Positions 7,628-13,860 of a stretch of DNA of 19,178 bases are shown here, piece by piece. Origin of the DNA: Cenarchaeum sp. SB0662_bin_33 (GTDB lineage: Archaea > Thermoproteota > Nitrososphaeria > Nitrososphaerales > Nitrosopumilaceae). A program made the translations under genes and the position numbers. The notes beneath the pieces are model-generated. The model searched no databases. It saw only the letters and a program-made list of their open reading frames with translations, and was not told where the DNA came from. The stretch is from contig VXON01000027.1 of NCBI GenBank assembly GCA_009840065.1, positions 1 to 19,178 on the forward strand. The letters are read 5' to 3'. Position 1 is the stretch's first letter, and each line of letters begins with the position of its first letter.

Positions 7628-7711
7628 AATTTTTTTCACTGTTTGGTTAAATTTACAGATACAATTTGGCTACCGCAGGACTCTATGATTTCAGATTATC
7701 TCAGCGTATAG
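7628..7711 (+). pseudogene. C-terminal remnant related to the neighbouring small ORF
   Basis: A 27-codon open frame between TGA (7625-7627) and TAG (7709-7711) encodes DTIWLPQDSMISDYLSV near its end. This aligns with the last codons of the frame at 7758-7985 (DTIPLPQESMVPSCVST), mostly with synonymous or conservative changes; the codons for LPQ are identical. About 60 nt of DNA align at roughly 70% identity by eye. There is no plausible start, so this is read as the leftover 3' end of a duplicated small gene. Confidence 0.5.
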
Positions 7712-7728
7712 TGTATAGAAACACAGGT

Positions 7729-7751
7729 TCCTCCTACAAAGTTGGGTGATG
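7729..7751 (+). repeat. Left inverted repeat of the cassette
   Basis: Perfect 23-bp match to the reverse complement of 8229-8251. It contains a GGTGATG whose ATG (7749-7751) opens a frame that is interrupted at the third codon by TAA. Similarity stops sharply at both edges of the 23 bp. Confidence 0.9.
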
Positions 7752-7757
7752 ACCTAA

Positions 7758-7985
7758 ATTCTCCCTAATGTACCCCATTTTGGCGGCCAAGATGAATCTA
7801 TAGCAGTGGTTTTACACGCGTTTTTTACCAAGTCCCGCGGTTATATTGTATTGGACGAAATACAGTCCAAATATGGCAATTTACTGTGCCATTGCGGCCT
7901 GTTGTATCAGCGTAAGCCAGATGGCAAGGTAGATACGATTCCACTACCGCAGGAATCCATGGTTCCATCTTGTGTCAGCACATAA
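7758..7985 (+). pseudogene. Small protein-like ORF interrupted after its repeat-encoded start
   Basis: The frame that begins with the repeat-encoded ATG at 7749 hits TAA at 7755-7757 and then stays open for 75 codons. The translation looks genuinely coding: HFGGQDESIAVVLHAFF, RGYIVLDEIQSKYGNLLCHCG and the end LPQESMVPSCVST, conserved in the remnant at 7628-7711. A GTG at about 7803 could restart a product of about 60 residues. No family was recognised; a CHC cluster could bind metal. It is either a recently broken gene or one starting at a non-standard codon. Two 20-bp dyads (7851-7870 and 7873-7892) lie inside it. Confidence 0.45.
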
Positions 7986-8231
7986 TGTTTGTGTATCATC
8001 ACTAGGAATGCTAAATGTGATGAGCACATGTATTGCGGGCAGTATAATTTTTCTTCCATCTGCATCACGAATTTGGTTAACTTCACACATTGCATATTCA
8101 TAGATTTTGATCATATGCCCCAGTATCCACCAAACATCATGCGTACATAAAACACTCAGTTCTTCAGAGCATTTAGCCTTTCCATACCTAACTTCCCATT
8201 GCAGAGCTGTTACTTCAGCCTTGTTAACCAT
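7944..8231 (-). CDS. Hypothetical small protein of the inverted-repeat cassette
   Basis: A 95-codon frame starting at the ATG inside the right inverted repeat (after GGTGATG), beginning MVNKAEVTALQWEVRYGKAK. It has an even mix of charged and hydrophobic residues, three tryptophans near VWWILGHM, and scattered cysteines. No family, signal peptide or membrane helix was recognised. Its 3' end overlaps the opposing frame by about 40 nt. The other strand also carries a shorter frame here, so coding status is uncertain; the start site in a ribosome-site-like context is the best argument in favour. Confidence 0.35.
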   Translation of the reverse strand: MVNKAEVTALQWEVRYGKAKCSEELSVLCTHDVWWILGHMIKIYEYAMCEVNQIRDADGRKIILPAIHVLITFSIPSDDTQTLCADTRWNHGFLR

Positions 8232-8251
8232 CACCCAACTTTGTAGGAGGA
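8229..8251 (-). repeat. Right inverted repeat of the cassette
   Basis: Exact reverse complement of 7729-7751. It ends 33 nt upstream of the TATA box of the next gene, so the next gene's promoter is outside the cassette. Confidence 0.9.
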
Positions 8252-8283
8252 GCCGAAACACACACAAATATCGTTATTGCTCA

Positions 8284-8291
8284 ATTATAAA
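8284..8291 (+). promoter_or_regulatory. TATA box of the membrane-anchored small protein gene
   Basis: ATTATAAA centred 26 nt before the ATG at 8314, the spacing of a leaderless archaeal gene. Confidence 0.6.
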
Positions 8292-8313
8292 CACCAAAAA
8301 CCACCCACTCTCA

Positions 8314-8751
8314 ATGATAAGATATCTGTTGGTTTCAGTACCGGTTATTGTAGTAGCCATATTCCTGATATCCTTTGGGCCCGGGGATTATAGCAACGAT
8401 GTCCTGTTTCATGTCACATTGGCAGATCCAGCACAATACTCTAGGGGAGTATACGTGGACGAGTTCACCATGCCGGCCGGCAAACATATGCTGCGGTTTG
8501 TTCCTAACGGAGATAGTCCTCAAGACCTAACCGTGACGGTCAGCAGTCCGGCTTTCTCATTTACAGAGCAGTTCAGTCTGCATGGCACTAAACACGACAT
8601 GGGCATCTCCGAATATTATACCTGGGAGTATATTGGGAATAGTGAGATTAATGTGTCATCTGAGCAACAGGTGAGAATAACCATAAATCCCCATGGCAAT
8701 GTGATGGGGCCGGTCTCTGTAAGCCTAGGCCCCTCCCACATGGATGGGTAA
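8314..8751 (+). CDS. Membrane-anchored extracytoplasmic beta-rich protein
   Basis: A 145-residue protein with one N-terminal hydrophobic segment (about residues 4-22, YLLVSVPVIVVAIFLISF) and a polar, beta-strand-like remainder with motifs such as AGKHMLRFVPNGDSP and TVTVSSPAFSFTEQF. One N-glycosylation sequon (NVS) is near the C-terminal half. It is probably a signal-anchored protein facing outside the cell, possibly with an immunoglobulin-like fold. ATG 8314 was chosen over earlier in-frame starts because it directly precedes the hydrophobic segment and follows the TATA box by 26 nt. No catalytic motif is visible; function unknown. Its upstream neighbour is the inverted-repeat cassette. Confidence 0.65.
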   Translation: MIRYLLVSVPVIVVAIFLISFGPGDYSNDVLFHVTLADPAQYSRGVYVDEFTMPAGKHMLRFVPNGDSPQDLTVTVSSPAFSFTEQFSLHGTKHDMGISEYYTWEYIGNSEINVSSEQQVRITINPHGNVMGPVSVSLGPSHMDG

Positions 8752-8804
8752 TGTGTCGGACATTGTATGTGGTATATTGGTATGCAGACACATCCTACAT
8801 ATGG

Positions 8805-8812
8805 TTTATAAT
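8805..8812 (+). promoter_or_regulatory. TATA-like element before the foldable region
   Basis: TTTATAAT lies about 26 nt before position 8834, shortly before the structured segment at 8848-8928. It could drive a small RNA from this strand. Confidence 0.35.
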
Positions 8813-8847
8813 CGTGAGGGGAACAGCTGCTTGCCAAGAGTTAAAGG

Positions 8848-8928
8848 GCGCAACCCTGCAAAAACCCTGAGAGATTCCTCTCAATGTCGGACGTATCCGA
8901 CGCACTACTACGCTTTGCAGGATTGCGC
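8848..8928 (+). ncRNA. Candidate structured RNA or cruciform (three-way junction)
   Basis: The segment folds into a closed three-way junction using only Watson-Crick pairs. The closing stem pairs 8848-8862 with 8914-8928 (6 bp, one C/A mismatch, 8 bp). Inside are two perfect hairpins: 8868-8873 with 8878-8883 (loop ATTC) and 8886-8891 with 8896-8901 (loop CGTA). An unpaired run lies at 8902-8913. No known RNA family was recognised: no tRNA T-arm, RNase P or SRP core motifs, no C/D boxes, no ACA tail. As there are no G-U pairs the transcribed strand is undecided and a DNA-level role (cruciform, recombination site) is possible. The upstream TATA-like element favours the + strand. Confidence 0.45.
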
Positions 8929-9170
8929 AGTTCTAGTCGATTGATATTACTATCATCGCCATCATGGAGTATTAATGTTATTGGTATTTAAGATTAAATA
9001 TTGGATATGGTTATTTCATTGATAAAACACGTAAAAATTTTCTATATTCCTCTTTTTTATTCAAAAACACATCAGTCCTGCCATACAGACTACCACGCCT
9101 CCACTCTCCATCGAATACTTGCCATCAGATGAACTTAGAGTCAATACGTATGGCCACGAGCTGAATAAAA

Positions 9171-9180
9171 CTATATAAAT
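9171..9180 (+). promoter_or_regulatory. Strong TATA box without an obvious gene
   Basis: CTATATAAAT is among the best TATA matches in the window. A start about 26 nt after its centre would be near 9200, followed by the GTG-initiated 41-codon frame at 9219-9344 after an 18-nt leader. Confidence 0.4.
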
Positions 9181-9454
9181 AAATTAGTTTTTAAAAAATC
9201 CAAAAGTTTCAATTCTAGGTGGAGCTTCTGAGCAATTATTCTTTGGCCGATGTGTGGAAGGGGCAAGTCGGAGTACACCGGCACAGCCAAGGACGACATC
9301 CCAATGGACAGGTGCTCAAGATTGCTTTTAATTTAGCCACCTAATCCGCATGGGAATGCCAGACTATCAACTCGTAAAGCAATAAGGACAAGCTATTCGC
9401 GGAGATATTGCACCAAAATTGCCTCTGTCATGGCTGTGAAACGCCGCGCTGTTG

Positions 9455-9470
9455 TGGAACACGTGTTCCA
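9455..9470. promoter_or_regulatory. Perfect 16-bp palindrome, likely operator
   Basis: TGGAACACGTGTTCCA is perfectly self-complementary. Its half-site GTGTTCCA recurs in direct orientation at 9486-9493, 23 bp further on and closer to the TATA-like CTTAATA (about 9504-9510) of the winged-helix gene at 9532. The arrangement suggests binding of a dimeric regulator, possibly the winged-helix protein itself. Confidence 0.5.
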
Positions 9471-9531
9471 TACAGGTGTAAGGTAGTGTTCCAACATACT
9501 CCTCTTAATACGTCTTGGTTTATACTATGCA

Positions 9532-9819
9532 ATGACAAAGAAACAGTACAGGTCCGAGATTGGAATAGTTGGAGATATACTTGATGTGACAGCGGATGCG
9601 GGTAGGGACGGCGTCCTAGTCTCAGAAATAACCAGATTCGCCAATCTCTCACATTATGTGGCTCTGGCAAAATGTGACAAACTGGTTGATGCCGGATTGG
9701 TACGCCCAGATAAGAATGGGCGTAGTCGTGTATTCCTGATAACAGACAAGGGACGGCAGTTTGTTAGGGAGTTGGAGAAGTTTCGTGGCGTAGCACATGG
9801 ACTTAATTTGAGGTTCTGA
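9532..9819 (+). CDS. Winged-helix DNA-binding protein (HTH_45-like)
   Basis: A 95-residue soluble protein with a single winged-helix domain. The N-terminal helix (YRSEIGIVGDILDVT) is followed by the recognition region VSEITRFANLSHYVALAKCDKLVDAGLV (about 30-57) and the wing/last helix RSRVFLITDKGRQFVREL (64-81). This pattern, small size and the RSxIxIxxxIL opening resemble archaeal HTH_45-type (PF14947) regulators. It probably binds DNA as a dimer as a local regulator. A perfect palindrome 62 nt upstream is a candidate autoregulatory site. The next gene, a membrane-anchored winged-helix protein, starts 86 nt downstream on the same strand with its own AT-rich upstream region. Confidence 0.8.
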   Translation: MTKKQYRSEIGIVGDILDVTADAGRDGVLVSEITRFANLSHYVALAKCDKLVDAGLVRPDKNGRSRVFLITDKGRQFVRELEKFRGVAHGLNLRF

Positions 9820-9905
9820 TATGGTAGTTCGGGCCATTGCATACGCCATGTTAACCTCCGATCTAGGGAATGGTTTTTGTAATAACTATGTTAATATAAT
9901 ACCTG

Positions 9906-10796
9906 ATGTGGTGTTTGAAGATTGTCTTGATTGTGGTAGTGTGCTGCATGGTGGGCACCGCATATGGCTCGATTCAAACAACGAGCGTGGAGGTGTACAC
10001 CGATGGCCTAGCTCACATATCCACACAAATAACACCCGAAGAGGGGAGTCCAGCTTTGAATGTTGCCCTTTTAGGTTCGGAGATAGACAATTTTATAGCA
10101 ACAGGTCAGAACAACATACTGCTGACCGCCGAGATGGGGGAGAATTCGGTCTTGCTTAATACATTCGACTCAGATACGGTGCTTGTAAAATATGATGTAC
10201 ACGACCTGATATCCAAGGATGGACGTATTTGGACATTTGCTGTTGACTCCAACACAAGATACACATTGATAATGCCAGATGGGGCGGTCATTGTAGGAAT
10301 GAATGTTATACCAATAGCATTAGAGATGGTAGATGGAAAGGCGTATCTGGAGATACCGTCCGGAGAGGCAGTAATAACATACATTCTTAGCGCAGACCGG
10401 GACAGTATAGATGTCAGCACAACTGTAGATGGCGCATCTGATGATAATATGGTGCTTTGGGTACTGGGTATGTTTGGTGCTCTAGGTGCTTTTGTAGCCG
10501 TATGGTACTATAGGAGACCTACTGTTCATATACAAAGCAGTAAAACCGCATCCACTCCTGAGAGCATTTTTGAACGCATACCTGATTTGAGGGAGGACGA
10601 CAAGGAGATACTAAGGTATCTGTCTCAAAACGGGGGAGAAGCATCAGAGAGTAGTATTCGTAAAAAATTCCTACAACCGCGTACTACCATGTGGAGGACG
10701 GTAAAGAGGTTGGAGAGGGTCGGGGCCGTTAGTGTCATAAAAAAGGACTCGCTCAATATTGTAAGATTAAGGTATGATCAGGAGCATGCTCCATGA
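9906..10796 (+). CDS. Membrane-anchored winged-helix regulator with extracellular sensor-like domain
   Basis: A 296-residue one-component-type protein. It has an N-terminal signal segment (about 4-20, KIVLIVVVCCMVGTAYG), a beta-rich extracytoplasmic domain (about 22-180), one transmembrane helix (181-202, MVLWVLGMFGALGAFVAVW), a basic/Ser linker, and a cytosolic winged helix (about 228-290) with DDKEILRYLSQNGG, SSIRKKF and TTMWRTVKRLERVGAV. This architecture would let an outside signal alter DNA binding at the membrane. ATG 9906 is used; TTG 9915 just before the signal segment is also possible, since an AT-rich TATA-like run ends at 9900. The stop overlaps the next gene's ATG by 4 nt (ATGA), so the two products are coupled. 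Ligand and target genes are unknown. Confidence 0.75.
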   Translation: MWCLKIVLIVVVCCMVGTAYGSIQTTSVEVYTDGLAHISTQITPEEGSPALNVALLGSEIDNFIATGQNNILLTAEMGENSVLLNTFDSDTVLVKYDVHDLISKDGRIWTFAVDSNTRYTLIMPDGAVIVGMNVIPIALEMVDGKAYLEIPSGEAVITYILSADRDSIDVSTTVDGASDDNMVLWVLGMFGALGAFVAVWYYRRPTVHIQSSKTASTPESIFERIPDLREDDKEILRYLSQNGGEASESSIRKKFLQPRTTMWRTVKRLERVGAVSVIKKDSLNIVRLRYDQEHAP

Positions 10797-11758
10797 CTGC
10801 CCAGATTCCAGTAGCTGGGGTTCTAGTGGCAGCGGTTGTGCTCTTGGCAGGAGTGTTTGTGCCCATGGCCAGTGCCGAAACGGACCCGGTAATACTACAC
10901 AAGCTGGCCATGGAGGCGCAGATTCACGTTGAGGGGCAGATACAAGATTCTGACCCTCCCCAGGTATGGAATCTCCTAAACAATGGAACGGAACATGTAA
11001 GTCTGATACTCAACTCTACAACCGTTGAGGAGTCGTCAGAACATTTTCTATCCGCCATGGAGGCGTTTAGGCAGGCAGTTGAGATAATGGAGGAGGGAAC
11101 TCCAAGCCAGGAAGACGTATTATATTATTCAGAGAGGCTCGATAGGGAAGCCCGATACTTTGATCAGTTGTTGTATCTAGCTGCATCATATGATATGAAT
11201 GTGGACACCACAGAGCTTGAAGGCCTGTTTGCTACAGCTAGGACCATGATGCAGGATAATGGGGAGGATGCCGAGCAGATACTGGCTGACATAGCAGAGG
11301 GCATGGAACATCTCTGGGAAGAGATAACGATGGTGGCTATAGAGAAGGATCAGGAGCGTGCCATCAACTACGCCCAAGAGTATCTGGTTCAGTTGGATAG
11401 ATTTTTGGAGGTGACCGATGACTCGGATATACCAGATGATGTTATAGAGCAGATACAGGAACTACGTCTGAGGTTACAAGATGCCACCGAGTCCGATGTC
11501 ATAGTGTCTGTAATACTGGATATAATATCCATAAAAGAGGGTCTGAAGTTGGATCCTGTTGATCAATTACAGTTATGGGGATTGCAGCTTGAGGATGCAG
11601 TCAGACAGTCATGGATAGATGGTACGATAGATGATGCCGAGTATACATCGGCCCTAGTGACATTGGAGAAATGCAGATTCTTTCTGTCCATTGAAGAATT
11701 GGATGAGGCCGAATCACTGCTGGTTGACTTGAATGCCTGGCTTTTGAGTGTAGGGTAA
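10793..11758 (+). CDS. Secreted acidic all-helical protein
   Basis: A 321-residue protein with a classical signal peptide (residues 1-28, hydrophobic LVAAVVLLAGVFV, cut after ASA). The mature part is strongly acidic and predicted helical throughout, with heptad-like stretches and two N-glycosylation sequons (NGT, NST near 64-75). A SHOCT-like helix motif (SWIDGTIDDAEYTSAL, about 273-288) resembles those at the end of the PstS-like protein in this window. No catalytic motif or membrane anchor is seen. Translational coupling (ATGA) with the membrane winged-helix gene strongly suggests the two work together, for example as the extracellular ligand-binding or inhibitory partner of the sensor. The family was not recognised. 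Confidence 0.7.
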   Translation: MTAQIPVAGVLVAAVVLLAGVFVPMASAETDPVILHKLAMEAQIHVEGQIQDSDPPQVWNLLNNGTEHVSLILNSTTVEESSEHFLSAMEAFRQAVEIMEEGTPSQEDVLYYSERLDREARYFDQLLYLAASYDMNVDTTELEGLFATARTMMQDNGEDAEQILADIAEGMEHLWEEITMVAIEKDQERAINYAQEYLVQLDRFLEVTDDSDIPDDVIEQIQELRLRLQDATESDVIVSVILDIISIKEGLKLDPVDQLQLWGLQLEDAVRQSWIDGTIDDAEYTSALVTLEKCRFFLSIEELDEAESLLVDLNAWLLSVG

Positions 11759-11865
11759 TAGTTACGTCTTCTTTGATATGGCATGGGCACCCCAGGCATG
11801 ATTATGAGTAGCCTTTTTGCCGCTAATAACCAAAAATTCATATATTTTTCAATCGTGGCAAATTT

Positions 11866-12060
11866 ATGGCATCCAGAGTTATTACAGTTGGGGTAGGAAT
11901 ACCCATGATTGTGGTAGGTGCGCTTATTGCGGTACTGTGGGCTCCGGCTGAGGTGGACGCGCAGTCAACGGTTGAATTTGTGGGTAGCCTGATTGGCATA
12001 CTGGGTGTGGTCTTTTTCATATCCGGACTCTTTTATACAAAAGAGCCCGTACTACGCTAG
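11866..12060 (+). CDS. Small two-helix membrane protein
   Basis: A 64-residue protein with two hydrophobic helices: about 4-26 (RVITVGVGIPMIVVGALIAV) and 36-57 (EFVGSLIGILGVVFFISGLF), joined by a polar loop with an acidic patch, and a short basic end. TATA-like CATATATTTT (11839-11848) lies about 23 nt upstream, supporting ATG 11866 as a leaderless start. It is separate from the secreted protein gene (107-nt gap containing a short T-run). Function unknown; such two-helix proteins are frequent in these archaea. Confidence 0.65.
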   Translation: MASRVITVGVGIPMIVVGALIAVLWAPAEVDAQSTVEFVGSLIGILGVVFFISGLFYTKEPVLR

Positions 12061-12084
12061 TTTTATTATGCTTCCAACTAACTT

Positions 12085-12807
12085 ATGACAGCCATGAATG
12101 TTCGTATATTTGAGGTCTTTACATCTGTTGAGGGTGAAGGCACACTGTGTGGAACAAAGACCCTCTTTGTCAGACTGGCAGGTTGTCCGTTTTCGTGTTT
12201 CTACTGTGATACGGCCGAGGCACTTCCCGCAGACTCGGGAATTGAGTACACACTACATGATGCGCAGGTACTGATAAAGGAGAGTCTGCAGGAGCACACA
12301 TACAAGGTAAATTTTACAGGTGGGGATCCTCTAATGCAGCACAAATCTGTGGCATTGCTGGCCGAATACGTCCAAAGACAGGGGGTGCACACATACCTTG
12401 AATCCTCGTGCTTTGATTCAAAGAGGTTCTCACACGTACTGCCCTACTTTGACTACATCAAAATAGAGTTCAAGACTCCTGATTCGGAGTTTGTAAGGTC
12501 AAATGATTATGGTACAATGTATGAGAGCACAATGCAGTGTCTGACCAACTCGGTACGGGCCGACAAGACTACCTACATCAAAGTGGTAGTGAGTCGCCGC
12601 ACCACTCCAGAGTACATGCAAAGACTTGTTCAGGATATATATGATGTTGCAGCTCCCAACGAGATATCCGGGTTTGTCATACAGCCAACGTATGGGGTAG
12701 AGGAGCCGTCATTAGAGAGTCTACTAAGGATGTATGATGTCATACATTCAAGGTACGCCGATGTTAGGATAATACCCCAACTGCACAAGTATTTGGGTGC
12801 GCCATAG
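12085..12807 (+). CDS. queE: 7-carboxy-7-deazaguanine synthase
   Basis: A radical SAM enzyme that converts 6-carboxy-tetrahydropterin to 7-carboxy-7-deazaguanine, a step to preQ0 and then archaeosine in tRNA. The 240-residue protein has SVEGEGTLCG (14-23), the iron-sulfur motif CxxxCxxC (C34, C38, C41 in GCPFSCFYCDT) and the SAM-side GGDPLMQ motif (79-85). This order and length match QueE, whose substrate-binding opening is EGEG. ATG 12085 is used; ATG 12094 (M4) is an alternative. A TTTATTA element lies about 20-27 nt upstream. A T-tract at 12849-12854 probably ends the transcript. folE, the pathway's first enzyme, follows 266 nt downstream on the same strand with its own promoter. Confidence 0.9.
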   Translation: MTAMNVRIFEVFTSVEGEGTLCGTKTLFVRLAGCPFSCFYCDTAEALPADSGIEYTLHDAQVLIKESLQEHTYKVNFTGGDPLMQHKSVALLAEYVQRQGVHTYLESSCFDSKRFSHVLPYFDYIKIEFKTPDSEFVRSNDYGTMYESTMQCLTNSVRADKTTYIKVVVSRRTTPEYMQRLVQDIYDVAAPNEISGFVIQPTYGVEEPSLESLLRMYDVIHSRYADVRIIPQLHKYLGAP

Positions 12808-12848
12808 GGAAGATATTGAAAAGTACCAGTCTCGCTCCTGCTCATGCC

Positions 12849-12854
12849 TTTTTT
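12849..12854 (+). terminator. Poly-T terminator after queE
   Basis: Six T residues 42 nt past the queE stop. The rest of the 266-nt gap to folE shows one short hairpin (13008-13012 with 13021-13025) and the folE TATA element (about 13044-13053), nothing else. Confidence 0.4.
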
Positions 12855-13073
12855 GATTACCACATATGGAATGGAGTGTATGCAGTTTGTATATTCACCA
12901 ATCAAGGTGGGACAGACCTAACCAAGCCGGATATACGGAACACCCCCAAATGGTCGCATACATTGTTATTTTTGGACAAAATTTAGACAAGATACAGTCT
13001 GCAAAATCTCCCGTCTCTCTGGGAGGAATTTGTAGTCGTACAATTCAAATAACACGACACGCATACCAATCAT

Positions 13074-13628
13074 ATGGATAGTGAGAGGATACAAAATCTT
13101 GTTCGGGAGTTGATAATAGAGATAGGTGAGGATCCTACACGTGAAGGTCTTCGTGATACTCCTGAAAGAATAGCAAAGATGTACAGGGAGATATTTTCAG
13201 GGTATGATGCCCCGTCTGAACTGGAGGTACAGTTCTGCGAAGATTCAGATGTTGTGGTGGCCCGGGACATACAGTTTTACTCTATGTGCGAGCACCACAT
13301 GATGCCATTTTATGGTAAGATCAGCATTGCATACTCACCCAATGGCCGGGTCTTTGGAATATCAAAACTAGTGCGTGTGGTGGAAAAGTATGCAAAACGT
13401 CTCCAAATACAGGAACGTCTAACAAAGAATGTTGCAGATGAATTATACTCCCGTGGAGTTCGCGGTGTGGCTGTATTTGCCGATGCCGAGCATCTCTGTA
13501 TGAAGATGCGGGGTGTGCGCAACCACGCCAAAGTAACTTCGGCTGCATACAGAGGAATATTTGAGAGTCGAGAAGAGAAGGATACCATACTCTCAATGAT
13601 TCGTCGTCGTGCATCGGATCCAATATGA
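13074..13628 (+). CDS. folE: GTP cyclohydrolase I
   Basis: Type IA GTP cyclohydrolase converts GTP to dihydroneopterin triphosphate, the entry to tetrahydropterins and to 7-deazaguanine (archaeosine) synthesis. The 184-residue protein shows EGLRDTPERIAKMY (24-37), the zinc/active-site block YSMCEHHMMPFYGK (69-82) with C72 and H75, SKLVRVVEKYAKRLQIQERLT (97-117), and EHLCMKMRGV (139-148) giving the third zinc ligand C142. All key residues are present. A TTCAAATAAC element 21-30 nt upstream supports ATG 13074 as leaderless. The presence of queE nearby points to the archaeosine route, with QueD presumably elsewhere. Confidence 0.95.
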   Translation: MDSERIQNLVRELIIEIGEDPTREGLRDTPERIAKMYREIFSGYDAPSELEVQFCEDSDVVVARDIQFYSMCEHHMMPFYGKISIAYSPNGRVFGISKLVRVVEKYAKRLQIQERLTKNVADELYSRGVRGVAVFADAEHLCMKMRGVRNHAKVTSAAYRGIFESREEKDTILSMIRRRASDPI

Positions 13629-13660
13629 TGATTTCATAGTAGATTTTGGTTTTAGAGTGT

Positions 13661-13826
13661 CACATGTAGTCACAGCCTTGGCGTCCCTCCCACAGGGACG
13701 AAGGATTCGTGGCTGCGAGGTCATTGCATATGCCAGCGCCACATATTCGGCCTGACGGTTCATATGTTTATAACACATGTAGCCGGACAAACATAACCCT
13801 CCTCGGGTACCGTGTAACTGCGAGGT
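13661..13826. repeat. Two diverged units sharing ends, with hairpins
   Basis: Between folE and the SDR gene, CACATGTAG occurs at 13661-13669 and 13774-13782, and CTGCGAGGT at 13713-13721 and 13818-13826. Each pair brackets a hairpin: CGTCCC/GGGACG (13682-13687, 13695-13700), extended by CAGCC/GGCTG (13673-13677, 13711-13715) in unit one, and ACCC/GGGT (13796-13799, 13805-13808) in unit two. The units are 61 and 53 bp. They could be small RNAs or protein-binding sites; similarity in between is weak. Confidence 0.3.
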
Positions 13827-13860
13827 GTAAACACTTTTACCCTGTATAATAACAGGCAGT

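Larger units (their letters stand above)
7729..8251. mobile_element. 523-bp cassette bounded by perfect 23-bp inverted repeats
   Basis: Positions 7729-7751 and 8229-8251 are exact reverse complements (the left copy contains CTCCTACAAAGTTGGGTGAT). Each copy ends inward with GGTGATG, an archaeal ribosome-site-like sequence with an ATG, from which a small ORF runs inward: + strand from 7749 and - strand from 8231. The two frames converge and overlap by about 40 nt. No transposase was recognised and no clear target-site duplication flanks the repeats. It may be a MITE-like element, a remnant of an insertion sequence, or an inverted duplication of one gene's 5' region. Confidence 0.5.
8931..9531. 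other. Gene-poor stretch with strong TATA box and short overlapping frames
   Basis: No confident gene. A strong TATA element (CTATATAAAT, 9171-9180) precedes a GC-richer patch at about 9219-9344. In that patch a + strand GTG frame (9219-9344, 41 codons, ending LKIAFNLAT), a second + frame (ATG 9250, 28 codons) and a minus frame (53 codons, containing SLAVPVYSDLPLP) are all open, so coding cannot be assigned. A T-run near 9050-9056 could end a + strand transcript. The segment may be decayed genes. The palindrome at 9455-9470 is listed separately. Confidence 0.4.

Noticed and set aside
7729..8313. Phase-variable promoter inversion between the 23-bp repeats
   Set aside because: The promoter of the downstream gene (TATA 8284-8291) lies outside the repeats and no recombinase gene is in the window; inversion is not excluded but has no direct support.
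8844..8930. Structured segment as an intron-containing tRNA
   Set aside because: No T-loop consensus (TTCRAAT), no 7-bp acceptor with discriminator, and stem lengths do not fit a cloverleaf.
9121..9160. AGATGA...CTGA resembling C and D boxes
   Set aside because: C box deviates from RTGATGA and no internal D'/C' boxes or terminal stem are present.
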